Virus record (IMG/VR): IMGVR_UViG_3300044739_000018
Location: 99,482 to 163,481 of that record
DNA length: 64,000 bases
Source: a virus
Strand: one strand, 5' to 3'
Shown: positions 19,514 through 26,016 of the stretch, one piece after another
How the letters are laid out: every line of letters begins with the position of its first letter
Numbering within the stretch: position 1 is the stretch's first letter
The notes under the pieces: model-generated
The model's database searches: none
The model's input: only the letters and a program-made list of their open reading frames with translations
What the model was told of the DNA's origin: nothing
Position numbers and translations under genes: made by a program

Positions 19514-19550
19514 GCCTGTGGACCGGGTTCGATTCCTGGCGGGGGTGCCA
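19481..19550 (+). tRNA. tRNA-Arg(TCT), embedded in a coding gene, reduced D-arm
   Basis: Acceptor GCCCTCG/CGGGGGT, anticodon arm CGGGC-CTTCTAA-GCCTG, T-arm CCGGG-TTCGATT-CCTGG, encoded CCA. Only 14 nt join acceptor and anticodon stems. Confidence 0.82.
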
Positions 19551-19552
19551 TC

Positions 19553-19699
19553 ATGATTGTCGCACTTCTGCTCGGCCTGTTCTGCCTCATTTTTGGCATC
19601 GGGCTTTACTTCGACAGCTACACTCACAACTGGTGCGACCTGCACCATTGGGATAGGTGTGAGCAACAATGCTCAGGACGAAGGTGGCGGGGCTGGTGA
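19553..19699 (+). CDS. 48-residue membrane protein
   Basis: ATG 19553; one N-terminal hydrophobic helix (IVALLLGLFCLIFGIGLY) then a Cys/His/Trp-rich tail. The 3' end overlaps the next gene in another frame. Confidence 0.5.
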   Translation: MIVALLLGLFCLIFGIGLYFDSYTHNWCDLHHWDRCEQQCSGRRWRGW

Positions 19700-19959
19700 C
19701 AGAAACAGAGAATGCAACCCACACGCTGTTTACCTGGATCACGCCGTCAGGCACTCAGGCTCGGATCAAGGTCGTCCTTGGTGCGGGCACACAGCGCGAG
19801 GTGTGGGACATGGCGGCGAACGTCTTGAAGTTCGAGATGGTGGACAACCTTCACATGGAGCGCACGAACGGAGATGCTCCGCCCGCCGACGACATCTTCG
19901 CCATGTGGATTCAGTTCGCTATCGCCCACTGCAAGCAGATGAGTGGCGTCGAAGACTAA
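19669..19959 (+). CDS. Hypothetical protein
   Basis: 96 residues opening MLRTKVAGLVTETENATHTL, mixed alpha/beta, no motif. Stop is immediately followed by tRNA-Pro(TGG). Confidence 0.65.
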   Translation: MLRTKVAGLVTETENATHTLFTWITPSGTQARIKVVLGAGTQREVWDMAANVLKFEMVDNLHMERTNGDAPPADDIFAMWIQFAIAHCKQMSGVED

Positions 19960-20030
19960 CGGGTCGAGTTGTTACGGAAGCATCCGGGGTTTGGAACCCC
20001 GTGGCCGGGGTTCGACTCCCTGCGACCCGA
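19960..20030 (+). tRNA. tRNA-Pro(TGG)
   Basis: Acceptor CGGGTCG/CGACCCG, anticodon arm CGGGG-TTTGGAA-CCCCG, T-arm CGGGG-TTCGACT-CCCTG. Confidence 0.93.
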
Positions 20031-20043
20031 CGTAGTAATGCAA

Positions 20044-20117
20044 CTGGGTATGGCTCAGCTAGGTAGAGCGCCGCGTTCGGGACGCGGAGGCCGTTGGTTC
20101 GAATCCAACTACCCAGA
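20044..20117 (+). tRNA. tRNA-Pro(CGG)
   Basis: Acceptor CTGGGTA/TACCCAG, anticodon arm CCGCG-TTCGGGA-CGCGG, T-arm GTTGG-TTCGAAT-CCAAC. Confidence 0.93.
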
Positions 20118-20217
20118 CTCACCAGGTAGGTGACACGAAAGGATGCTCACCATGAGCAAGCGCGTGGACTGTAGGGAGGTGCCGCTGATGACCCTGTCGT
20201 AAGGGAGGTGATCATCA

Positions 20218-20388
20218 ATGGCAGCCAAACAGTCCAACAAGAAGAAGGGTGGCAACAAGCACTCTTCAAATCTTCGTCGGCACGAACGGAAGGCACTTCA
20301 CAACCGTCGTATTAACTACACGCCCGTTCCCGGCAAGTGCGGTAGCTCGTTCTGCGAGAAGCGCACCGGCTGTGAACCCTGGAAGTAA
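20218..20388 (+). CDS. Small basic Cys-containing protein
   Basis: AAGGGAGGTG eight bases before ATG; 56 residues opening MAAKQSNKKKGGNKHSSNLR, very basic, ending with three Cys around a FCEKRTGCEPW segment. A 16-codon ATG frame (20152-20202) just upstream may be a leader peptide. Likely nucleic-acid binding. Confidence 0.65.
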   Translation: MAAKQSNKKKGGNKHSSNLRRHERKALHNRRINYTPVPGKCGSSFCEKRTGCEPWK

Positions 20389-20481
20389 TCCTGGGCACGG
20401 CGTTAGCGGTATCTCCTAGAAACCAACCGGCTCAACGGCTTGGGGCCTCAAATTGGTGGTCCCAGCCGTCGAGACCTGTTC

Positions 20482-20823
20482 ATGCCCTACAAGAATCCGG
20501 AAGATCAACGTGCAAGTGAACGCCGGTACTATGCAGCACACCGAGAGCAGGCGCTTGAGAAGCAGCGCAGGCATCGAGCGGCGTTGAAGTTGCACGTGAA
20601 CGGCATCAAGGCGTCCACTCCCTGCACAGACTGTGGCGTCTCATACCCCTACTACGTCATGGACTTCGATCACGTTCGTGGTGAGAAGATCGGTGACTTG
20701 AATCGCCTCGTTGCCACTGGCCGCAAAGCACTTGTGCTCGCAGAAATGGAGAAGTGCGAGCTTGTCTGTGCTAACTGCCATCGGGAACGAACACATCAAC
20801 GGGCATTGGCTCAGTTTGGTTAG
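20482..20823 (+). CDS. HNH endonuclease ending inside tRNA-Pro(GGG)
   Basis: 113 residues from MPYKNPEDQRASERRYYAAH. The HNH core is CTDCGVSYPYYVMDFDHVRG and then CELVCANCHRERTH. Same architecture as the 593-943 HNH protein, though divergent. The TAG stop lies in the D-loop of the overlapping tRNA-Pro, 22 nt into it, consistent with a tRNA-targeting homing element that has fused to its target. Confidence 0.85.
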   Translation: MPYKNPEDQRASERRYYAAHREQALEKQRRHRAALKLHVNGIKASTPCTDCGVSYPYYVMDFDHVRGEKIGDLNRLVATGRKALVLAEMEKCELVCANCHRERTHQRALAQFG

Positions 20824-20874
20824 AGCGCCGGTCTGGGGGACCGGAGGCCGCAAGTTCGAATCTTGCATGCCCGA
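20800..20874 (+). tRNA. tRNA-Pro(GGG)
   Basis: Acceptor CGGGCAT/ATGCCCG, anticodon arm CCGGT-CTGGGGG-ACCGG, T-arm GCAAG-TTCGAAT-CTTGC. First 24 nt shared with the HNH gene. Confidence 0.93.
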
Positions 20875-20934
20875 CGCAACACTCCTGTCTGTCGCATTCT
20901 CGATTGGATGTTCCAATCAGACAAGGAGGATACA

Positions 20935-21315
20935 ATGAGCATCTACTACAGTCCTGAGGACCACGGTCTTGAGGTCTTTGGAGAGCTTGACGAGCCGAAT
21001 ATGTCCTACGAGTTCCACATGCTCGTCGTGTGGCAGTCGAAGGACGGGCGGCTCTGGTATGCAGAGGACAGTGGGTGCTCGTGCCCCAGCCCTTTCGAGG
21101 ACTGCCACAGCACCGATGACCTCATCGAGATCACGCACGCCAGCCTTGACCAGTTCTGGGCCGACGTAAACGACTTCTCCGGCTACAGCAACGAAGGCAT
21201 CCTCGCCTGCGAGAAGACCCGGCTTCTCTCTGAGGTGACAAGTGCCTTGCCTCCGCTCGATGTCAGTGGCACCATTGCTGGCTTGGAGCGGATTGCTCGG
21301 GACCTCGCGTCCTGA
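20935..21315 (+). CDS. Hypothetical protein (DUF7574-like)
   Basis: ATG after AAGGAGGATACA. 126 residues opening MSIYYSPEDHGLEVFGEL, an acidic mixed alpha/beta protein with CSCPSPFEDC in the middle. It resembles a conserved family in actinobacteriophages; no function is known. Confidence 0.7.
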   Translation: MSIYYSPEDHGLEVFGELDEPNMSYEFHMLVVWQSKDGRLWYAEDSGCSCPSPFEDCHSTDDLIEITHASLDQFWADVNDFSGYSNEGILACEKTRLLSEVTSALPPLDVSGTIAGLERIARDLAS

Positions 21316-21323
21316 GCACCCAT

Positions 21324-21396
21324 TGGCAGATAGTGTAACCGGCAACACACTTGGCTCTGAACCAAGAGACTCCAGGTTCGAACCCTGGTCTGCCAG
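21324..21396 (+). tRNA. tRNA-Gln(CTG)
   Basis: Acceptor TGGCAGA/TCTGCCA, anticodon arm CTTGG-CTCTGAA-CCAAG, T-arm CCAGG-TTCGAAC-CCTGG. Confidence 0.93.
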
Positions 21397-21399
21397 CTT

Positions 21400-21666
21400 A
21401 TGGATGAGTGGAAAGCGGCAACGTTTATTCCGAACGTGATGGATGAAGCCGTTGAGAGCAAGAATGACGCCGTAAGAGCAGAACTCATCTACTGGCTACA
21501 TACGACCTGGCCTGAGCATTGCCCGTGCAATTCCTGTATCGAGCAGCGAGAGGACATACAGGCCATCGTCGAAGGACGACCACACTCCTACAGCGGAACG
21601 AAGGTGCGTCGTGGGCAAGAAGGTAACATCGACAGCGAAACAAGAGAAGGCAGCACGCCTTCATGA
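21400..21666 (+). CDS. CPCxxC paralog 1
   Basis: 88 residues with HTTWPEHCPCNSCIEQRED near residue 34. The same block recurs in the next two proteins (21920, 22101): H-xx-FPE-x-CPCxxC-xE-x-R, then a helix ending xxI. A three-Cys knuckle plus His suggests metal binding. The C-terminus is out of register with the paralogs and low complexity. Confidence 0.65.
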   Translation: MDEWKAATFIPNVMDEAVESKNDAVRAELIYWLHTTWPEHCPCNSCIEQREDIQAIVEGRPHSYSGTKVRRGQEGNIDSETREGSTPS

Positions 21667-21712
21667 GAAGAAGAAGCTGCGTAAGCAGAAGCGACGTGGT
21701 AACCCAAGCTGA
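21611..21712 (+). CDS. 33-residue very basic protein
   Basis: GTG 21611; Lys/Arg-rich throughout (EKKKLRKQKRRG), overlapping the end of CPCxxC paralog 1. Probable nucleic-acid binder, weakly supported. Confidence 0.4.
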   Translation: MGKKVTSTAKQEKAARLHEKKKLRKQKRRGNPS

Positions 21713-21847
21713 ATGGGCAGTTCCGATTAGCTGTGGGGATGCCGGGGTTAGCCTCCCGGCCGCGGGCACAGGCTCGTGTAGCTCAAAGTGGCGAGCACGC
21801 AGAGGCGTGGCTGAAACCCAGGAAGTACGGATCAACCAGTCCATCAT

Positions 21848-21918
21848 TCGGGAGTCGTTTAACGGCAGGACAGCGGGCTTTGAACCCGCGAGTGAGGGTT
21901 CGAATCCTTCCTCCCGAG
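21848..21918 (+). tRNA. tRNA-Gln(TTG), second copy
   Basis: Acceptor TCGGGAG/CTCCCGA, anticodon arm GCGGG-CTTTGAA-CCCGC, T-arm GAGGG-TTCGAAT-CCTTC. Intact acceptor, unlike the copy at 14029. Confidence 0.92.
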
Positions 21919-21919
21919 C

Positions 21920-22135
21920 GTGAATCAAGCTGACCGAGGCAGACTCAAAGAGATCATAGAGCTGGAGCGCGGGCTGACATACAGGGAAGCCGTGCATGCC
22001 ATCGAGATGCAAGAGAAGCTCTCAAAGTTGCAGGTCATCGCATCAACCCACGAGAACTTCCCTGAGATTTGCCCATGCGTGGACTGCAAGGAGCAGCGCC
22101 ATGACCTCAAGGTCATCCGATCTCACTACGGATGA
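21920..22135 (+). CDS. CPCxxC paralog 2
   Basis: GTG one base after tRNA-Gln; 71 residues with HENFPEICPCVDCKEQRHD near residue 44. Overlaps paralog 3 by 35 nt. Confidence 0.65.
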   Translation: MNQADRGRLKEIIELERGLTYREAVHAIEMQEKLSKLQVIASTHENFPEICPCVDCKEQRHDLKVIRSHYG

Positions 22136-22286
22136 GCTGATCGCCTTCGTCCGGCGCAGGATGGTCAACCTGGACGAGTTGGCCCAGTTCCTCCACAACC
22201 ACTTCCCCGAGGAGTGCCCGTGCTGGCTCTGCTCTGAGCACAGGCACCAGATCAGGGAGATCAAGCACAAGTACAGGCTGGCGTAG
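22101..22286 (+). CDS. CPCxxC paralog 3
   Basis: ATG 22101; 61 residues with HNHFPEECPCWLCSEHRHQ near residue 32. The TAG stop (22284-22286) lies inside tRNA-Leu(CAA) just after its acceptor stem. Confidence 0.65.
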   Translation: MTSRSSDLTTDELIAFVRRRMVNLDELAQFLHNHFPEECPCWLCSEHRHQIREIKHKYRLA

Positions 22287-22353
22287 CCCAATTGGTAGAG
22301 GCCGCGGAGTCAAATCCCGTGGGTTGTCGGTTCGAATCCGTCCGCCAGTACCA
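22277..22353 (+). tRNA. tRNA with Leu anticodon (CAA) on a class I body
   Basis: Acceptor GCTGGCG/CGCCAGT, loop GTCAAAT on a stem with A31-C39, short variable region, T-stem GTCGG/CCGTC with one U-U mismatch, encoded CCA. Body is close to the Leu(CAG) tRNA at 18927. Confidence 0.8.
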
Positions 22354-22483
22354 AATCCGATGCCTATGTCGCCTTCTGTCTGAATCTTTCAGACACTCCA
22401 CGTGCCCGCGTGGGTTGTCTTCTCGCCCCCCGGGGCATACTCTAGGAGTACCTGCCTTCCTCCATGGCTGGTTGGTGCGTTAT

Positions 22484-22516
22484 GAAGCCCCGCGGCAGAT
22501 CCCGCGGGGCTTCTTT
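22484..22516 (+). terminator. Rho-independent terminator closing the tRNA locus
   Basis: GAAGCCCCGCGG pairs with CCGCGGGGCTTC over a 6-nt loop and is followed by TTT. It separates the plus-strand tRNA region from convergent minus-strand genes. Confidence 0.8.
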
Positions 22517-22520
22517 GCGT

Positions 22521-22700
22521 CTAGGCCCCGACGCTGGCGAGGATCCGACTCGGCCAGAACTCCTCCAGGCCAAGCTGCCTCACAAGTTCGAGACGGTCTT
22601 CTGGTCGTGCCGCCATCGCGATGAACTTGATGAAGGCAATGTCCAGGTAGCGGAGCGGAACGTCGTGCAAGTTGGCGACGAGCCACGGATCAGGAATCAC
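22521..22700 (-). CDS. Small helical hypothetical protein
   Basis: GTG start at 22700, TAG stop; 59 residues opening MIPDPWLVANLHDVPLRYL, amphipathic helices, no motif. Start overlaps the stop of the upstream gene. Confidence 0.6.
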   Translation of the reverse strand: MIPDPWLVANLHDVPLRYLDIAFIKFIAMAARPEDRLELVRQLGLEEFWPSRILASVGA

Positions 22701-22944
22701 GGAGCCTCTTGACCTCTGCGATCAGGGCCAGAATGACCGACTGTGGCGACCAGCCGCCGAGGTGGCGCTTGCAGTCCACGGCGTCGATGAAGTGCTCGTC
22801 CTCGACGCACGTACACGGCTGGGTCGTGTCATCGGGCTGGTCGAGCACGTCGTACAGGTGTGTTCGACCGTCGTCACTCGTGCCGCAGGCGGACTCCAAG
22901 ATTGCCAGCGTCATGTCGTCAGTGGGGAACATCAGCCGTTCCAA
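22690..22944 (-). CDS. Hypothetical protein with CTC motif
   Basis: 84 residues opening MERLMFPTDDMTLAILES, with TQPCTCVEDEHFIDAVDC. Overlaps both neighbours in a minus-strand run. Not recognised. Confidence 0.6.
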   Translation of the reverse strand: MERLMFPTDDMTLAILESACGTSDDGRTHLYDVLDQPDDTTQPCTCVEDEHFIDAVDCKRHLGGWSPQSVILALIAEVKRLRDS

Positions 22945-23174
22945 GTCTTCGGGTCCTCCACGATGTAGGTCCAGACGTTTTTCACGTCCGAGGACATCTT
23001 CTTGATCCTGTCCTGCTGGACCATCTTCGCCAAGATGCGGTTCACGGCGAAGTACGTGATCCCCAATTCGGTTGCCAACGTCCGTTGAACGATTCGAATT
23101 CTGTGCAGTCGGTCGGACTTTCGGAACAAGTACGCGTGGAGGGCGTCAATGTCAATCGCTTGCCCGCGCGGCAT
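22932..23174 (-). CDS. Small winged-helix-like protein
   Basis: 80 residues. Helices around RTLATELGITYFAVNRILAK resemble a helix-turn-helix recognition segment, followed by a basic stretch and a C-terminal strand typical of winged-helix domains. Probable DNA-binding regulator. A CAACGTCCGTTG palindrome lies inside (23076-23087), so it could bind its own gene. Confidence 0.6.
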   Translation of the reverse strand: MPRGQAIDIDALHAYLFRKSDRLHRIRIVQRTLATELGITYFAVNRILAKMVQQDRIKKMSSDVKNVWTYIVEDPKTWNG

Positions 23175-23892
23175 TCTCCTCCTTCAAGCGTTCACGAAGC
23201 TTGTGGTAGCGCAGTTCAAGCTCCTCGTTGTAGCGCCGGAGTTGGCGCTCCTCCTTGACGGTGATGAACTGCCCCCCGGATACGCACCCCTTGCAGCCAC
23301 GGAAACGTCCGTTGCCACTCTCCTCCCACGCCGTTGTCATCTCTGACTTTCGGAACCACATGTCGCATAGTGGGCAATGCTCCCACGATGGCTGCTTTGC
23401 GCAGTCCTCGCACAGCACTGCCGCGATCTTGTGCTTGCCGACGTAGACCCTGTAGTGCCCGCCATGGTGGCGATCCCTCGTCTCCACTCGGCTGCGGCAG
23501 TCGTGGCAGAGCCGAAAGAACTTCTGCTCGGCCCCGTCGAGGTGCTGACGGTTCACCATGTCCCAAATGTCCTGGAACCCGGTGTCCCGGACGATGCACT
23601 CTGGATGGCCGAAGGTCTTCTTCTCGAAGATCACGCCGCCCTTGGGCACCTTGTATGACCTCGGCAGCCGAATGACGAAGATCAGGCGAAGGGACTTGGC
23701 TCGTATCGGCTGGGAGCAAATCTGGCACGTCGATGCCCGCTTGGACGAATCGGCGTAGATGCGGAACAGGGCACTCCGCGGATTGCAGCCATTAGGAAAG
23801 ACGCAGACCAGGCGAGCGCCCTTAGGGTGCGGGTCGCGGGGAGGCTTCGGCTTCTCGTAAGTCTGTGGGCCGAAGTCGTCATCGTCAGCCAT
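23152..23892 (-). CDS. Multi-zinc-ribbon protein
   Basis: 246 residues with at least three Cys pairs: STCQICSQPI, RLCHDC, LCEDC/HCPLC and FRGCKGC. A His-rich stretch (RDRHHGGHYR) sits between them and the C-terminus is a coiled coil. It looks like a scaffold of several zinc ribbons for nucleic-acid or protein binding. Starts 8 nt inside the HU-like gene end. Confidence 0.7.
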   Translation of the reverse strand: MADDDDFGPQTYEKPKPPRDPHPKGARLVCVFPNGCNPRSALFRIYADSSKRASTCQICSQPIRAKSLRLIFVIRLPRSYKVPKGGVIFEKKTFGHPECIVRDTGFQDIWDMVNRQHLDGAEQKFFRLCHDCRSRVETRDRHHGGHYRVYVGKHKIAAVLCEDCAKQPSWEHCPLCDMWFRKSEMTTAWEESGNGRFRGCKGCVSGGQFITVKEERQLRRYNEELELRYHKLRERLKEENAARASD

Positions 23893-24187
23893 TCAACCGT
23901 CCCTTCAACCCCGGTGCCGGATGGAAACCAAGAACACGGTGCTCGGGAACAACAACTTCTGCACCAGTGGCTGGGTTCCTGCGAACCATGGCCTTGCGGA
24001 CATGGGTTTCGAAACGCCCAAACCCCCGGATGGTCACATTCTGTCCATCCTCCAGGGCAACTGCAAGCGATTCCAGAAAAGCCCTCATGACGCGAGCCGC
24101 CACCGCAGGGTCGACGCCCTCCTGGGCGCAGACGGCGGTGATCAAGTCGGTTGCGTTCAATCCGCCGTCTCCATGGCTTGCAGGCAC
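23885..24187 (-). CDS. HU/IHF-family DNA-binding protein
   Basis: About 100 residues with the HU pattern: N-terminal helices, then NVTIRGFGRFETHVRKAM, the beta-arm RRNPATGAEVVVPEH, and RVLGFHPAPGLK. HU proteins bend DNA and could organise phage DNA for replication or packaging. The N-terminal MPASHGDGG is atypical, and an internal start is possible. Confidence 0.88.
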   Translation of the reverse strand: MPASHGDGGLNATDLITAVCAQEGVDPAVAARVMRAFLESLAVALEDGQNVTIRGFGRFETHVRKAMVRRNPATGAEVVVPEHRVLGFHPAPGLKGRLNG

Positions 24188-24228
24188 CTATCCGCCACTG
24201 CCTGGTCCTGCCACTTTAGACTCTCGGC

Positions 24229-24552
24229 GTGGACAGTCAAGACCGGTTCTCCCGTGCCCAGTTCGAAGCCGCCCGTATGTTCGTAGCCCGGATGCGAGCG
24301 GAGGCCAACCAGGAGATGTTCGAGTTCGATGACATCGGCATGCTATGGCTACCAGACCTCGACGGTGAAGATCCCATCGTGGCCGATGTGGATGGCAGGC
24401 CCATAAGCGCCGGGGACTTCGTGCGGGCGGCTCTGGTCATGATGTGGAGCATGCTGCTGGAGACAGCCCAGCTTCAAGACCTCGACCCTGGTGCCCTCGT
24501 GACGCAGCTTGGTTTGAGCCTGGCTCAGTACGAACCGCCAGAAGGTACTTGA
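24229..24552 (+). CDS. Acidic hypothetical protein
   Basis: GTG start divergent from the HU gene (41-bp gap); 107 residues opening MDSQDRFSRAQFEAARMFVA, acidic and helical, no motif. Confidence 0.65.
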   Translation: MDSQDRFSRAQFEAARMFVARMRAEANQEMFEFDDIGMLWLPDLDGEDPIVADVDGRPISAGDFVRAALVMMWSMLLETAQLQDLDPGALVTQLGLSLAQYEPPEGT

Positions 24553-24640
24553 CAGGAATGCCACGCGTGTGATTCACTTCCGCACGCGACGCGACAGGCC
24601 AGGGGCCGGTCCCAAGTACGAAGGTCGGAAAAGCGGGATT

Positions 24641-24712
24641 AGCGCCGGTGAGCAGTAGCCGGTTGGGGCAAAGCCCCTCCAGAGAGTCCGGGTGATGCCG
24701 GACCAAGGCGCT
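24641..24712 (+). ncRNA. Candidate structured RNA with four-way junction
   Basis: An outer stem AGCGCC/GGCGCT encloses three consecutive hairpins: CCGG/CCGG with a 10-nt loop, GGGGC-AAA-GCCCC, and GTCCGG-GTGATG-CCGGAC. It lies in a 544-bp gene-free stretch upstream of the holin. I do not recognise an Rfam family; riboswitch, small RNA or packaging element are possible. Confidence 0.4.
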
Positions 24713-25096
24713 CGCAGAATGTTGGCCTCGGATAAGTCAAGGTCTAGATGGAGTCAACTCCCATCTAGCTCCGAGTCGCGCATTACGGCATCCCTTAACA
24801 CGGGGGGCGGCCGGGGTCTTCGACACCCTGCCCCCCGGACCCCCCGCTCGCTGCCGCTCGCAAAAAGACCAACTTCGTTCTGCTGCAAGAAGCAAGTTGC
24901 TTTCCACCTCGGACAGACTCCGGCTCGTCTACCTATATGTCGATTGAGCGGGCCTGAACGAAAGCAAATTTTCGGAAAAGCCTGTGACCAGGGACGATGC
25001 GAGTCCGTAGTGCAAGTTTTACGCACTTAAGCAGGTCGGCTAAGTGCCGGTTGTGAGGCCGTCGAACTCAACGTGCGTTCAGCCGATACAGATGGC
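24713..25096 (+). other. Gene-free stretch upstream of the holin
   Basis: Contains a near-palindrome CTAGATGG...CCATCTAG, a G-run/C-run pair (GGGGGG about 24805, CCCCCC about 24840), short repeats of AAGTTGC/AAGCAAG type and a near-match palindrome CAACGTGCGTTC at 25069. No supported gene. It could hold a promoter or replication element. Confidence 0.35.
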
Positions 25097-25444
25097 ATGA
25101 CTGACGCACTACGCCGGGCAATCCGGACATTCATCCAGGCGTTCCTGGGTTCGATCATCTCCTCAGGCGTGCTCTCTGCCGTTGCCACAACTGGTGCGGT
25201 GGACTTGTCGAACTTGCAGAAGGTTGGTGCCGCGGGTCTTGCCGCTGGCCTGATCGCTCTTGTTTCGTTCGCACAGAACGCTCTGGAAGATGGCGGCCAG
25301 ATCCCTGCATTGCTGAAGGCTCCTGCCTCTGACGGGGCGGATCCCGTACCGGATCCCGAGCCTGAGCCTCCCGCACCTGTGAAGCGGGCAGCCCGCAAGA
25401 AGGCTGCTGCTCCCCGGAAGGCCGCACCCCGGAAGAAGGCATAA
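25097..25444 (+). CDS. Holin
   Basis: 115 residues. The N-terminal part reads RRAIRTFIQAFLGSIISSGVL, then a short acidic/polar turn and AAGLAAGLIALVSFAQNAL, giving two transmembrane helices typical of small phage holins that permeabilise the membrane for lysis timing. A Pro/Lys/Ala-rich cytoplasmic tail (AARKKAAAPRKAAPRKKA) follows. GTG 25073 is an alternative start. A 24-residue hydrophobic peptide follows. Confidence 0.8.
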   Translation: MTDALRRAIRTFIQAFLGSIISSGVLSAVATTGAVDLSNLQKVGAAGLAAGLIALVSFAQNALEDGGQIPALLKAPASDGADPVPDPEPEPPAPVKRAARKKAAAPRKAAPRKKA

Positions 25445-25446
25445 CC

Positions 25447-25521
25447 GTGGGAGTGCTAGTGGGCATCTTCCTTGCCGTCTTCCTGATCTGGCTCGTCTGG
25501 GTCATCTTCGGCGGAGCCTGA
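25447..25521 (+). CDS. 24-residue membrane peptide beside the holin
   Basis: GTG 25447 two bases after the holin stop; one helix (LVGIFLAVFLIWLVWVIF). Its position suggests a holin partner or antiholin. Confidence 0.5.
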   Translation: MGVLVGIFLAVFLIWLVWVIFGGA

Positions 25522-25524
25522 TCC

Positions 25525-26016
25525 ATGGCGTACCCCCGGTTTCAGCAGGCCCGCGCCTTCAAGGCCATTAAGCGCACGGCGGGAGATGTCACTTTCACCC
25601 AGTCCACGACATGGGTGAAGGCGAACGCGTTGTTCGAACTTCCCTTGGCTGCGCAGGTGGGCGACTATCTGGAGGCCAGCCTCAACTGCATGAGCGGCAA
25701 CGAGGCCCAGAACCTGTTCCCGGACGTGTTGACGCTCAGTGGAGCTGCCGGAACCGCTGTGACCTTCTTTGGCAGCGGGGGCACCACGGCCAACGAGGGC
25801 ATCGAAGGTTGGGTGGCAGAGACGGGCGTCTACAAGCGGTATGGGGCCAACGTGATCGTCGGCCCGCTGACTGCCACCGAGATAGTCAGCGGTATTTGCT
25901 ACGTGACGCTGGGGTACCGCACGAACAGTTCAGGTGGATCCAAGACGTTGTTCGCCAACGCCAACAACCCGCTGTTCTGGTCCGTCAAGAACCTTGGTCC
26001 GGCAGATCCGAACTAA
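25525..26016 (+). CDS. Beta-rich probable virion protein
   Basis: 163 residues opening MAYPRFQQARAFKAIKRTAGD, Gly/Ser/Thr-rich beta strands ending LFWSVKNLGPADPN. Composition is like the tail-associated proteins at 51.4-53.5 kb. Its 3' end overlaps the convergent minus-strand gene. Confidence 0.6.
   Translation: MAYPRFQQARAFKAIKRTAGDVTFTQSTTWVKANALFELPLAAQVGDYLEASLNCMSGNEAQNLFPDVLTLSGAAGTAVTFFGSGGTTANEGIEGWVAETGVYKRYGANVIVGPLTATEIVSGICYVTLGYRTNSSGGSKTLFANANNPLFWSVKNLGPADPN

Noticed and set aside
20152-20202. 16-codon ATG frame before the 20218 gene as a gene
   Set aside because: It has a weak GAAAGGA site and could be a leader, but 16 codons without motif or conservation data are not enough to call it.
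9400-22353. CRISPR array or regular direct repeats in the tRNA locus
   Set aside because: The recurring strings are T-arms (GGTTCGAAT) of tRNAs with irregular spacing; no conserved repeat-spacer pattern exists.
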